Assembly: GCA_001695595.3 (NCBI GenBank)
Contig: MBPM02000035.1
Location: 248,001 to 312,000 of the forward strand
DNA from: Plasmopara viticola
Lineage: Eukaryota > Oomycota > Peronosporomycetes > Peronosporales > Peronosporaceae
Length of the DNA: 64,000 nt
Direction: 5' to 3'
Of the stretch, positions 33,190-44,488 are shown piece by piece; position 1 is the first letter of the stretch, and every line of letters starts with the position of its first letter. The position numbers and the translations under genes are program-made. The notes beneath the pieces were generated by a model. It did not search any database. It was not told the origin of the DNA and saw nothing but the letters and a program-made list of their open reading frames with translations.

Positions 33190-34032
33190 TTATTTTCTCC
33201 CTTCCACTGACGTCTCACTAGCCCGCACCATCACCCTCTGCTTAATAATATATATATTTGCGATGCGCCAATCTACTTCTTCGGGAATCGTCACTCGTGA
33301 CTCAAACACCACTCGGTAAACATTTTGTTGCTGGACGTAGCGCGTCTTGTCTTGCAAAAAAACTAGATTAAGATCTTCCACTGTTGCGACATCGACATGG
33401 AGTTTCAGATGCTCAATTGTCGCTCCACGCGACAAGCTACTTGAAGGTAAATCAGATACAACCATATCTTCGTACTCCTGTTCGGTTAACCGCTGATACA
33501 TTACCCGCGCAACTTGTGCCTTTTCAACTTTCATCGCCTCGCATTCGACGTAGAAGCTGCGGTGCAAGTAATTTTTCTTTACTTGCAGTGCAATTTTGTT
33601 GTAACTAGCAGGTGTGTTGTACTGCTTCAAACAATTAACCACACCTGATAGATCACTTTCGTTTGTTGCCAGGTACTTCGGAAACTCGACATTATTTATG
33701 GCTCGAAGATTTGCGTCCGTGGCCATTCTAGCGCCTTCGATAAACTCAATCAGATTTACTTGAGTCGTTTTTGGCACATGCAGCATTATCAGCATCCAGT
33801 ATTGAGCTGCAACGCCTGAGGTGTCAGCAAATACCCGTTTGTCTTGATACATTTTGAAATTTAGTAATTGCGGGAAGCTGCGACGCCACACTCCCACAAG
33901 CAACTCCAAGCCATTTTCAAGCAATGGCGACTTGTTATTGTCGGGAAGACTACAGAAGCAACGAAGCTTGGCCTCAAATATCCATTTGTGGCATACTGCT
34001 CGACTGCAGTGTACCGCGCGGACCAACATCAT
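33190..34032 (-). CDS. Tim44-like (Tim44/mL45-type) mitochondrial protein, paralogue 1
   Basis: 280 residues from ATG at 34032, with a second ATG one codon on. The N-terminus is basic and free of acidic residues for about 18 positions (MMLVRAVHCSRAVCHKWIF), consistent with a mitochondrial presequence. The centre has LIEFIEGARMATDANL, and the C-terminus has VVFESRVTIPEEVDWRI, the pattern at the end of Tim44-like domains, which are found in the import motor subunit Tim44, in Mba1 and in ribosomal protein mL45. These proteins bind the inner membrane or the mitoribosome. Paralogue 2 at 41582-42388 shares the FL/FI-x-GAR block and the FES...DWRI ending. The gene is divergent from the methionine aminopeptidase gene, 193 bp away. 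Family assignment is moderate; the precise role is not determined. Confidence 0.6.
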   Translation of the reverse strand: MMLVRAVHCSRAVCHKWIFEAKLRCFCSLPDNNKSPLLENGLELLVGVWRRSFPQLLNFKMYQDKRVFADTSGVAAQYWMLIMLHVPKTTQVNLIEFIEGARMATDANLRAINNVEFPKYLATNESDLSGVVNCLKQYNTPASYNKIALQVKKNYLHRSFYVECEAMKVEKAQVARVMYQRLTEQEYEDMVVSDLPSSSLSRGATIEHLKLHVDVATVEDLNLVFLQDKTRYVQQQNVYRVVFESRVTIPEEVDWRIANIYIIKQRVMVRASETSVEGRK

Positions 34033-34225
34033 GCGAGCTCGTAAGTTATTGTACCCAGAATCAAATTCTCGGAATCAGATGGAATGGCCAAACCCCATCC
34101 TGGCGAACTCAAATTTCTATATCTTGATTTTTATTGTACAAAAAAAGCATTCATTAAATGCGCGACCCAATTAAGGTAAAGACTTTGAGTCAATTTCGTC
34201 CAATACGACTTCTTTGTTCGCATCC
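34033..34225. promoter_or_regulatory. Shared divergent promoter region
   Basis: 193 bp separate two divergent ATGs, so both promoters must lie here or overlap the 5' ends. On the plus strand, TCAATTTCGTCC at 34190-34201 is close to the oomycete initiator consensus (TCAYTYY-type) and would give a very short leader for the aminopeptidase gene. This is inference from sequence similarity alone. Confidence 0.35.
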
Positions 34226-35170
34226 ATGCGCCACTTATTCAGGCGCTTCGCGAACCGCCCACGCGTTGTTGCAGGCTACCAGACACCGCAACGATCAGTG
34301 CCTGATAGTATCAAGCATCCTACTTACGCAGCGAGCGGCAGTACGTCGGAGGTGAAGTCATTTATTCCTATTCTAGACTATGAGCAGCAACAGCGATTGC
34401 GTGCCGCCTGCGCGTTGGCCAGAGACATTCGCGAGTTTGCGAAGCCGCTTTGCCAACCTGGAGTCACGACAGAAAAAATTGACTTCCTCGTGCATGAAGA
34501 AATTGTACGGCGTGGTGCTTACCCTTCGCCTTTAAATTACGGAGGATTTCCGAAAGCACTTTGCTCATCCGTTAATGATATCGTTGTGCACGGTATTCCA
34601 GACAGCAGGCCGCTGGAGGACGGAGATATTGTAAATATTGATATTTCTGTCTTTCTGGACGGTTTCCACGGTGACACGTCACAAACATTTGTGGTGGGGA
34701 AGGTAGACGAGGCCGGACAGCACTTGATAGACGTCACCAATCAGGCACTGATGGACGCTATTGAGCACTGTTGCAAACCACTAAACCGCTTCGCTAGCAT
34801 TGGAAATTTCATTCAAAATTTAGCAGAGGAGAAGGGAGTGGGTGTCGTGCGAGAGTACACGGGTCACGGCATTGGCCAGGAATTTCACTGCCTGCCGTTC
34901 ATCCTGCATCATCAAAATGATGAGCCAGGCAAGATGTTGCCAGGTATGGCTTTTACAGTCGAGCCGGCGCTTACGGAAGGCGACCCACGGGTGAGGCTCA
35001 ATGCTAGATGAAATGTTTTGGCTTTTTCATTGGTTGAAATGTGAATATTTTACGACTAGATTAAGCATTGGGATGACGGATGGACTGTAGCGACGGTAGA
35101 TGGCGGGCGATCAGCGCAGGCCGAGCACACGGTACTCATCACGGAGGACGGTGTCGACATTTTAACGTAG
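34226..35170 (+). CDS. Methionine aminopeptidase type I, mitochondrial-type, two exons
   Basis: Removes the initiator Met from nascent proteins; a two-metal enzyme of family M24A. Exon 1 is 34226-34990 and exon 2 is 35060-35170. The 69-bp intron begins GTGAGG and ends CTAG, and splicing joins EGDPR to IKHWDDGW in frame, giving 291 residues. Without splicing the frame ends at 35011. Metal ligands seen: the two Asp in [19 protein letters not shown], the His in [13 protein letters not shown], the Glu in [10 protein letters not shown], and the last Glu in exon 2 ([10 protein letters not shown]). The first true ATG is 34226 ([20 protein letters not shown]), a basic, mitochondrial-targeting-like start as in METAP1D. 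No N-terminal zinc fingers of the cytosolic MetAP1 type are present. Confidence 0.93.
34991..35059 (+). other. Intron of the methionine aminopeptidase gene
   Basis: Starts with GTGAGG and ends with CTAG. Its removal restores the M24A C-terminus, including the final catalytic Glu. The length is within the short range usual for oomycete introns. Confidence 0.85.
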
Positions 35171-35879
35171 TATGATTGTACTAGTTATTCCGTTTAATTG
35201 ACGGCCAGAAAGCCATAAATTAAACCAGTATCTCTACATTTTATAAGTTAAAATAAATATCACAAAAGGACAAAGTATTGCGGTTCTTTTATTTAATCAT
35301 TGGTCTTCAAGCTGCATTCTCGGCACTGCGAGGTGTGGAACCCCCTCTAATGGCTCTTGACTTGGAATGCTGGTTGGTTTGGCTGATTACGGTTCGGCAG
35401 AATGCTGGCTGGGAAATGTGCACCATGTGGCAGTATTAAACAGAGCTCTAGGTAAAAAGCAATCAGAATATCAAATTTGGGCAGTATTCAGGATTTTTTT
35501 TGTTCTTATGCTTCACCGCTTCAGACAGCGGGTCAACGTGAAAGACCATATCTTTCGAGAAAGTTGAGTCAAAAGCCAGCACGAGCTTCAGGTTTGTAGC
35601 GTGTAGATCAAAATACTGCCCGCCACTGATAAATGACTGTATAAGCAGCCAAAGAAGATTTGCCTCTTGAAGACAAAAACTCTTCATGTATGAATCGTGC
35701 TGTACCAGAAAATACTTACCAGCATCCGAACACCTTACAACACTTTGTAACACTCAAGCAGCCAAAAAAGATTTGCCTCTTGAAGACAAAAACTCTTCAG
35801 GTATGAATCGTGCTGTACCAGAAAATACTTACTAGCATCAGAACACCGTACAACACTTTGTACACTTTGCAAGTATACA
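35171..35879. other. Spacer with an unidentified minus-strand frame and a local duplication
   Basis: Downstream of the aminopeptidase gene. A minus-strand frame (35463-35753) encodes a coding-like stretch (GGQYFDLHATNLKLVLAFD) but has no known domain. Its upstream part overlaps the 113-bp tandem duplication listed separately. It could be the 3' end of a broken gene. Confidence 0.35.
35645..35870. repeat. 113-bp tandem duplication
   Basis: Two adjacent units, 35645-35757 and 35758-35870, share long identical blocks such as GATTTGCCTCTTGAAGACAA and GAATCGTGCTGTACCAGAAA. They differ at about ten positions and by small indels. The second unit abuts the broken edge of gypsy element 1. Confidence 0.85.
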
Positions 35880-37870
35880 AACTCTCGTATAAGTCTGTTC
35901 GCATTCGCAATTTTCAGCCAATCGTATGATTTCTGTTAGATGCTCTAGGCATGGGATATCACCAACGCAGAACTGGCACTTTGACAACTTGATGTAAAGT
36001 TGCTGTTCTTCACACCGTTTAAGTACGCGGTTTATAGCCGTAAGGCGGTCTGCGACATCTTAACTCGTGCGAACACGTAGATGTCGTCAAAGTAGCTTCT
36101 CATCACATCTTTTAAATCTCGAAAGACTTCCAGCAAAGGCCGTTTAAGTTTCTCTGCCAGTCCCACGAGAGTGACTATATATTCAAATTGGCCATCTGAG
36201 GTCGAAAAAACGGTAAATAGACATCCGATTTAAGTGATACTAGCCCCCAAAAGGTCCATGCACAAGAATCAATGAGTTTCGGACATGGCGTCAAATGCTG
36301 CATCGGCATCGCCGGCAAGAGCGTCGCAAGATTTAGCTGACGATAATCATGCACATTGGCTCAATCTACAGGCTTCTCGACACAATACGTTGTTGCCCGA
36401 CGAGCAGAAGTACTTCATATGATGCCTGCATCAACCATCACATTGGTTCATCCTTCGATTGTTCTGCGCTGATCAGGACTCTGGCGCCATTGTTTGGCGG
36501 ATATCGGCTTGGAACCAGGCTCGATCAAAATTTGGTGCTCAATTTCTCTCCATATTGGATGCGTCTCGCCAGGAAGCTCGGTCCAAAAATCTGTGTCGCT
36601 AACTTTGCGTCAATCCATGAAGGCTATGGCGGCCTTGTTGCCGAAACAAATAAAATATTTACGGCTCTGGTTTATGCGAGCCTTGCGTTGCCCAGCCAAC
36701 AGCTGGCCGGACATTGATTGTGCGGGCTTACTTGAATTGCCGCGTGGTGCTCCTTGTTGATGCGAGGAGTCATGCGCCCTGTAGTCTAGTTGATATCTTA
36801 ATTTTGCTCACAAAGCCACACCAAGCCAATCATACCATTTTTATTTTCGGGAACAGGTATGACTTGAAACGTTTCCGGTGTTAATTAGGTAGCTGCAAAT
36901 TCATGTGCTCAGTTCATCAGGGGCGGTGATAGCCTGGCCGTACCCAGGTTCGACTTAAATCATCTCACCATTGGTCACTTCGAGCGGAATTCGCTTTACC
37001 AAGTCTTCGTATGCACCGTTAAGCCTACATTTATTGTCGCTGAAGACAATGACGGGTCCCTCTTGACCAACGCCTTTGCAAGCTCGAGCTTTTGCTTTGA
37101 TGGTAGCATACGGTGCACCTCTAATTCAGCTATTTGCTTTCTTACATTGAAGAGCGGTACGTTGCGGCAATATGTGTCCGACAAATGCCACAGTTATAAC
37201 ATGCTGCCAATTTTTTCCAGTCGTCATTTTTGTCCTTCCTCGTATGAATTCGATTTTGTTTCTGAGTTCATGACTCGTTCGCAAAATAGCCTTATATTGT
37301 AAACACCGCCAATAATGACTTGGCCGATATACGATTTGGTCTACTGAAGTAGTGGGCAAACTCGAAGTTGCCTCCTACTCCAATGGCCTCCTGACGAGTA
37401 CTTGGTTTTTTCCTTGATCTTCTTTGCGCTCTCTTCCCGTAATCCATTCTGTAAAAATATCCGTTTTATTAATAAATTGATTTGCCAATTGGACATCAAG
37501 GCTTACGTACTCGTAGATAGCTACCTTTCTTTCAGGTAGAACATTCTCTCTCGAAGATCATCCTTGAAATCATGAAACGTGTGCGCAGTTGAGTTTTGAC
37601 CAGTTTTCATGTCTTGCGCACGTTCATGCGCTCGTTATCGGCTATATATGCGCGGTGAATATAAAATGAGTTTGATATAACCACTTAAGATAAGGGCCAC
37701 ATAGTCTGGCAACTCTGTTGTCATCAAGTGGTGCTTACTGGCGTAGTAATGTTTCGTTGCGAAAGTCCATAATTTGAAATCTTTGCCAAAACACTTTACA
37801 AAAACAGAAGGATCTTTCTGCTTCTGCTCGCCTCGTGATGCGACGAGAAACTCAAGCGCTCATTGACGTG

Positions 37871-38194
37871 TTACATATGAGCTTGCATTTGAGCTTGCTC
37901 TTGGGCTTGATATTGCTGTTGTTGCTTAGTGAGATAGGACAGTAGTTGCTGCATGGACAGTGTGGATTGACCTGTAGCTGCAGATGGAGTTGCAATAGCA
38001 TGAGCGCTTGAATCCGCGTGGCCATTGATACTTGCCGCATCTTGTGGAGTCGGTGCTCGTGAACTTGAGCGCGACGTTGGCCGTATAAATTTATTGCCGT
38101 TGAGAGCACTAATGAGAGCACTAATCTGGCTCAGTCGATGAGGTGTTGGTCTTGGAGCTGGGTCCTCAACCGCACGGCCTCTTTGTTGGGCCAT
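37871..38194 (-). pseudogene. Gypsy element 1 gag N-terminal fragment
   Basis: A 107-residue open segment from ATG at 38194, starting MAQQRGRAVEDPAPRP and ending in a Gln-rich tail (TKQQQQYQAQEQAQMQA). The same region in element 2 (about 48250-48570) is more decayed. A stop at 37871 ends the frame, so gag is broken. Confidence 0.6.
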
Positions 38195-38937
38195 ACTGCT
38201 GGACTTCTCAGCGCTCTTTGTATAATCTACTAGACCCTAATAAAGCTTCAAGAATAAAATAGAAACAAATCGAATATTGCAGCCTATGCTTTTTGTATAA
38301 ATGGATAGAACGGTCCGATAATTTTCCAAACGCTCTTGTATTTGCTGAATACGGCATTTGAAGTTTTCATGATGTCCTGCACTAGATATCTGGCACCCGA
38401 GGCCTTAGAATCCAACAGAATTTCGAAAATGTTGGACAAGCTTTAGCTGTTACACCACTGTAAATCATAAGCCCTGTTGAAGCTTGTTAATCTCCTTGTT
38501 ACGGCTCATAAGGAGATCAGTAGCGTCTATAAACGAGTCTATAAGCTTACGAGTCTCTCGCTTTCCCATATAGTGAAGCCGAATGAGATAGCTCAGTAGT
38601 ATTGAATTTAGATCAAGCAAACCCAAGTAGGTAACTTATCTTAAAAAATGTTTTCCGTACTTCCAGTAGTAAGACAAGGATTTACTAAAAGGGCAAAAGT
38701 ACTTAATCTCAGACCAACTGAAGGTGCCCCAAATTTTGGTACCACACTAGCGTTCAACATCACTAATTGATCACTCAGCGTTAATTACATGCTGAAAGAC
38801 TACCCTTTGAAATCTAGTGTTTCCCCAGTGTGGTTCGTATCGGTGAACACAGGATGACTCGCCTCTGACTATGTGAGAAAGAGCACTCTTGCCTTGGACA
38901 CTTGAGCTCGACCAACAAGTGCTACCATGTAACACAG

Positions 38938-39330
38938 TCGGGAGGATGCTTATTGAAGGTCGATCGTCCGACGAGGCTTGAGCGGCGAGCGGAGCGACTT
39001 CGGCGAAGAAAGAGGAGTGTTAGTTGCTTAAAGCAAATTGAAAAGTGATTTTGGATGAAGAGCTCTTACAAATTCTTGTACTGCCAAAACCTTACAGGTG
39101 GCTCTCAGCCATCTAATGCTACCTCCCTATAGGTTGTCTTTCGTCTTTGCTCCTTTTGAACCTCCCAAATTATTTTCGACCAGTAAGGTATCTTGATCAT
39201 GAGATATCTGAACCGGAACTCTGGTCTGATCGCCTATTCCCAGGGATAGTACTAATGCATATGCATTCTGGAGATAGTTGGCGTGATAGCCGTTACCGGC
39301 AAACCTGCCGGTGACGACGTTTACACAACA
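38938..39330 (-). repeat. Gypsy element 1 LTR (5' LTR)
   Basis: Starts TGTAACACA and ends CACAACA on the plus strand. It shares many blocks with 43675-44009 and 49280-49687, for example GCTCTCAGCCATCTA and CTAATGCATATG. It is the longest of the three copies. Confidence 0.7.
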
Positions 39331-41581
39331 GGCTGTGGTAAGCCGGCTATCACACAGTAGTGACTCGCGGGCTGTAACCATATGTAACTGTATGAAAGCG
39401 CGGTATTTCTTCACCTGCGCAATAAGAGAGCAGCCCACTCACGTCAACGTTGAGGTCGCTTTCAGATTCGCTGTACGACCAAGCATCCTCTATCCAGCTT
39501 ATCATTCAGACAAGCTCCTTAGCCCCGATAACCATTGTAGTCGCTTTCGAGAGGCCATCAAGATCAGGAGCTCTAAAAGTCTTCTAAGGATAGAAAAAGC
39601 TGCACGATCGGCCTGTCGATCCGTCTTGCTGTCGTAATGTTACGTTCGCCTTAATGCTAACGCTTTGACCTGACATCTACATCATGTACTGATCAAGAGT
39701 TGAGCTACTCTATGTAAGCTAGCTTAGCTTAGGCGCCGTGCATGCGAACTCACCGCGCATCTATTAGATGTTAACCACCGACATCCATAATCATAGTAGC
39801 CAGTACATCAAATTCTGAAAGCAGATTGTAACACTAAAAAAAGGATTACTAGTAATTACTAAATTCTGCTTCTAATTTTTCACTTGGATATTTTCCTTAC
39901 GATTGCATTGTACGCCGCGTTCGAAGCAAACCGTTATGTCAACTTAATTGTATTTGGCGATTCGCAGGTGAGACCCCGAAAATCTATCAGTGAGCTTACA
40001 CTCTTCGGGCGATTGACCTTGGAAAATAATGTATAAGTTCTGCAGAGTTAAACTTGTTGCAATCGTCCACACAATTCCGCCCTCGCCTTTGGCCATGCAA
40101 GTCTGACTTGCAACGTGCTAACTCAAGCGCCTTGCTCTCAATCTCATTGCACATCCAGCTGGTCACTAAACTTATGTCATCACAGCTATTCTGACCACAT
40201 CACACACCAATTAAGTGGTTTCAAGCAAGCTGAGACCAACTTTGTTGCAAAGACAAGATAAATTTACCTATCAATCTCAACACCGATGTATCATTTGGAT
40301 GCCGTCCTTATTCATGTTATGTTGCTGGGCTTTACGCGAAACGACAATTGCTTGTTAGTATTGGATAGAGGATATGTGACGTACCGAGCCTATGGCTACA
40401 TTGGCTATAGCGCCGGTGCATTTCTTTACGTCTGAGCTGGCGAATGAGTGTCCTGATCTACTCATTTGCCAGTATGGCTGATAGAGCGATGTACTTTCCT
40501 GATGTAGCTCGCATTAAGCTGAGCGGATAACGACAGCTGCCGGAGAACACGCACAGATGAAATCCCTAAGTGGATGTTGACCATCGATGTTAAACGATCT
40601 CGTTGTGTGCAAAATCTAAGAACTCGCAGGTCAATGCGCGGTCTTTGCGGTAAGGGCTTGGCTCGAGAATAATCAAGTGTCAATGATTGTACAATGTGCC
40701 TTCCGGCATACACCAATCGGGGAATGCTGCAGGCCAAGAGTTCGGCTCACCCATTTACAAAAAAATGCTATAGAAAAGCGCAATCCAAAAAGGTTAAAGA
40801 AAAAAGGTCGCGTAGACTGTGTGTGGTCTGCGGCGCGGGCAACAAGGCTCTCATTAGATGCATCTGTTTTTTGTCTTGTGAGCTGCACAACACAGTGAAA
40901 CCAAATTTTATGTTCTCTGCCGCGAGAAACTTCTCTTTTGGTACATGTAACAATCACGAATCACATCAGATTGAGCCGCTTTTTCCAAGCAGCTTGACAA
41001 TTGTCTAAACATTTGACTATCGTCGTTCTTGCTTTTGCACTAGCATGCTTTGATGCTATTACAAGTGCTACGGGACTCGAGCCCAGCGTTAACAAGAGTA
41101 ATTGCATACCAAGGCGTATGTTGCTGACTCCCTATTAAGATCTGACGAAGATATTTGTAGCGCATGTATCCCACTGTGTAACCGAACACATCGTTAAACG
41201 CATTGCTTTAGTGAATAGCAACCCACCTGTAGTTTTGATTTTTAAGGAGTAATCTTGTGGTGCCCAATTCAAAATTAAAGAACTTGCTAAAGAGTGATAG
41301 AAACACAATAAAGCTTGCAATGAAAGCTAGCATATAATCCTAGACAAAGCGAGTTTTGCACTTAATGCGTTTGTGGAAGCCTTTCGAATGAACACAAGAC
41401 GCAGAGCATCAAAATTATGGTGGGAGCAAGTAAACAAAACAATAACGTGGGTAAACAGATTAATCACGTCTGGAACTACTTTTTCTGACATAATTCTATC
41501 ACCACGTTTCGACATTGATCATCCTGATCATATAGGTTGTCCGTAATGGTCGACCGACAAATTCGTTCATCAACTAGCCAC
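39331..41581. other. Gene-poor region, 2.25 kb
   Basis: No convincing gene. A plus-strand frame near 40700-41000 has a Lys/Arg-rich stretch followed by RRLCVVCGAGNKA and further cysteines, faintly like the cysteine-rich tail of a transposase, but with no catalytic domain nearby. The rest is AT-rich and looks like old repeat sequence. Confidence 0.4.
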
Positions 41582-42388
41582 CTAAATGACGCTGACGATT
41601 CGCCAGTCCAAATCTTCGGGCTGCGTGACAAGCGACTCGAAGCGCCACACAACTGACGTTTTCTTTTTAATTTCTTGGTCTGCAGCTTTGGGAGTCACGA
41701 CTTCTAAATGTTCGACAGCATCAAGCAGTACATCCAGCTGTAAACGCTCAATCATCACCGCATCGTCTTCAGAGTCTACGATGGGCTCCTCTATCACCTT
41801 AGCTTGTCTATCCACGATAACTTCCCGTTTCTCCTGCTTTTGAGGTTGAGCCTCCTGTGCTCGGCTGTAAGCTTCAAATGCCCTTTCCTGCTTTAACTGG
41901 GCTCGAGACATCCTATCCCACTTGACATCATTCAGATAAATACCATGAATATCCAGCTGTTTAAGTGTGAATGTGTGACCATTCTCACTTGTTTGGTTTA
42001 AGGCAAAAATGAAGGCATTGTAACAGTTTTCCGACAATCCCAACTTCATCTTTTCAGCCGCAGAAGATTTGCAAATGGCTCCCGTGGCAAAGTTTACAAA
42101 TTCTCTAGAGTACATTGTGTTGATCACCAAATCACATGCAAAGCGAGCTCCGTTGAGGAAATCAACGGCATCAATTTCAGTGTGTGTGGGCAGCTGTAGC
42201 TTGGTGAAGAGCAAGTAGTTGTGCAGCAGCCAATTGGACGGCACGAAAACGCTGTGTTCACGATATCGTTCCATCTGGGTAGTTACCCGTTTCATGGTGC
42301 GATTAGCAAATTGCAGGATACCATCGGGACCATCGAGAACCGACGGTGTTGAATTAAAAGACGATATGAAACGCTGAGGAATAATCAT
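41582..42388 (-). CDS. Tim44-like (Tim44/mL45-type) protein, paralogue 2
   Basis: 268 residues from ATG at 42388, in one exon. The N-terminal ~50 residues are basic with few acids (MIIPQRFISSFNSTPS), plausible as a mitochondrial presequence. VDFLNGARFACDLVINTMY and the ending VVWRFESLVTQPEDLDWRI match the same positions in paralogue 1 at 33190-34032. Between them is a long charged insert (QKQEKREVIVDRQAKVIEE, then DSEDDA) absent from paralogue 1. The copies are strongly diverged, so the duplication is old. The gene is intact although it lies between two dead gypsy elements, which argues that it is under selection. Confidence 0.6.
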   Translation of the reverse strand: MIIPQRFISSFNSTPSVLDGPDGILQFANRTMKRVTTQMERYREHSVFVPSNWLLHNYLLFTKLQLPTHTEIDAVDFLNGARFACDLVINTMYSREFVNFATGAICKSSAAEKMKLGLSENCYNAFIFALNQTSENGHTFTLKQLDIHGIYLNDVKWDRMSRAQLKQERAFEAYSRAQEAQPQKQEKREVIVDRQAKVIEEPIVDSEDDAVMIERLQLDVLLDAVEHLEVVTPKAADQEIKKKTSVVWRFESLVTQPEDLDWRIVSVI

Positions 42389-43674
42389 TCAAGATGTACA
42401 TTTGATACGCTGTGAGCCATTCAGTGCACTTAATTACTATGGACTGGAAGACGTACTTGCCGGGAGGAAACTGATGATGTAAGATGCCATGACTTACGAG
42501 AATGCACAGGAGTACGGAGTCGACAGACAAGCGCGTGCATGTTTAAACCAAAAAGACTAATGGCATGATTGGGTTGAAAGTAATTATATTAGAGAAGTAA
42601 GCCATTAGATTGGGGGGGATATTTCATGCAAATCAGATAATTGATAACAGTAAAAATAAGGCATATTTCTTAGGTGCATTTTATATTAAATGCATTTTAA
42701 ATGCGCAATTTTAAATTCGATTTAATTATACTGTGCACAGGTACTTAAGGTGGGGACTGATAATATGATCAATACCAGAGGAAATTAAGTAAAAAAGCAT
42801 TTGAATAATAATATTTAAAAGAGCATAATGTAGTTATTAAAGAATGGTTTTATGTTTAGAATCCCACACATGCCGCTAGATTTCAAGTTTTCGGCCAACA
42901 CCCAATCAATCTTTGAGCTGACGTATTTAGCTTATTTACGGATCACCGCGAAATTATGTCAGTGATATACGCGACAGGCTTATACTTCTGTGCCTTGCAA
43001 ACGTTGTAGCCAGCAATCTTTACGAACTGTTAATCTACAAATTGATAGGTGGCAAAAGGAGCCTAAGTGGACCGTCAAGACTTTTTTGGCTAGTAGTAGT
43101 GTCCGCGGCCATCATCTACAGAATTTGAGTGCTTCTCAAAACTATCAGGATGGTACCAGTGTATGAACATAACTGGCTCTTTCACCGCAAAGTCAACGGT
43201 ACTGGATGAAAGACCCTGCTGTAAATCCTGTGCAGAAGCAGCAGCTGGTGCTACAGGCGGCATGTAAATGCCGCTGTCATTTACAATACTGCAGAAAAGG
43301 CGAGGCTGCTATCGATCCTTTGCAAAAGACACAGTTCCGGTCAGCATTGTATAACAAAAGGTAGATAAATGAGCGAAAGGATTAGGGAAGGCTATCAGCA
43401 TGATTAAAATGATCAAAATGTTTAGCATCCCAAGATAGTTGTCGCTGCGAGAAAGCACGATATGTGTGTTCACAGGTATCACCCACCTGTTAAGCGCACA
43501 TCAGCGCTTCTGCTGCAATAAAAAGTGTGTAGCGTCAGCCGTACACGCTACCCAATAACTTGAAAACTTTTCTGCCGCGATATGCCATGGGACGACAATC
43601 ATCTCCGTCAATAAATTGAGCCGAAACAAGGCAAATTTGTACTTATTCTCTACACGCGAGCAATACCGTCCCTC
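42389..43674. other. Gene-poor AT-rich region
   Basis: About 1.3 kb between the Tim44-like gene and the gypsy LTR. It contains long A/T stretches and a G run near 42613 and no coding frame I can support. The first few hundred bases presumably hold the promoter of the Tim44-like gene. Confidence 0.4.
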
Positions 43675-44009
43675 TGTAACACACTCGCGGAGGAGACACG
43701 AGAGAGGCGAAGTCGTGGAAAGAGGACGAGTGTTTGTTGCTTGAATCAAATTAAAAAGTGATATTAAATGAAGAAATCTTACGACATATTGTCTTGCTAC
43801 AGCCTAACCGGTGGCTCTCAGCAATCTACTGCTACCATCCTAGAAGCTATTCTTCTTCTCTATTCCATCTGGCTTTTTCACACATCCTAGCTTACTTTCA
43901 GCAAATAAGGTCTCTTGGTAGTAGTAAAAATATGTATTTTGGTAAAATTTGTATACATTGCGTGAAAGCCGTTACCAGCAAAACTGTTGGTAACGACAAT
44001 TACGCTACA
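43675..44009 (-). repeat. Gypsy element 2 3' LTR
   Basis: Starts TGTAACACACTCG and ends TACGCTACA on the plus strand, so it has the TG...CA ends of an LTR. It shares GTGTTTGTTGCTT and ATTCCATCTGGCTTTTT with the right LTR. Confidence 0.75.
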
Positions 44010-44488
44010 TGACCTTCCTTAAACAAAAAGCCGGCTTTAAAAGGTAGGACTCGTTTTTTGTAGTCCCACTTGAAGTCGGTGATTCTTAAAATCCTCCACG
44101 GGCTCCCAAGTGGCTTCCTTCTTGGTTTCACCAAGCCATCAAACTTTGTACTTCAAGTTTTCCTTGTACTTACAATGTTCAATTACGGCTTTAACGAGTT
44201 GTCTCTCGGAGCCACCGGCCAACATGACCTTTTCGTTTTTCGCCGACGCTTGGGATCCTTGCGATACGGCTTCAACAGTAAAGTGTGAAACAATGAATGC
44301 AGCTTTAATTCCTTCGACAATGCTGACTCATCGGAATCTCGCGAAATTTACTTTACGATCCGGAATGGGCAGATATATCTTAGCGCGAGTTTTCTTGACT
44401 GAGCAACACCCGTGTGACGGACATTCAAAATCTCCCCGATAAAAGCACCATATCGCCAACTTGAAAGTCTTGGACAGGCCTATTTTTG

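Larger units (their letters stand above)
35880..39330 (-). mobile_element. Ty3/gypsy retrotransposon, element 1, truncated at its 3' end
   Basis: Reading right to left on the minus strand: 5' LTR (38938-39330), untranslated leader, gag starting at 38194, a decayed zinc knuckle near 37180, then reverse transcriptase with the catalytic block SYFDDIYVFA near 36070-36100. Similarity to element 2 stops near 35900-35990, just after KLSKCQFC. RNase H, integrase and the 3' LTR are missing. Confidence 0.85.

Noticed and set aside
36940..36970. tRNA-like GGTTCGA box
   Set aside because: It aligns with the gypsy protease region of element 2 and has no cloverleaf around it. No tRNA was found in the window.
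40694..41008. Cysteine-rich tail resembling a piggyBac-type transposase end
   Set aside because: Only a C-x-x-C pair in a basic context is visible, with no catalytic domain or terminal inverted repeats nearby.
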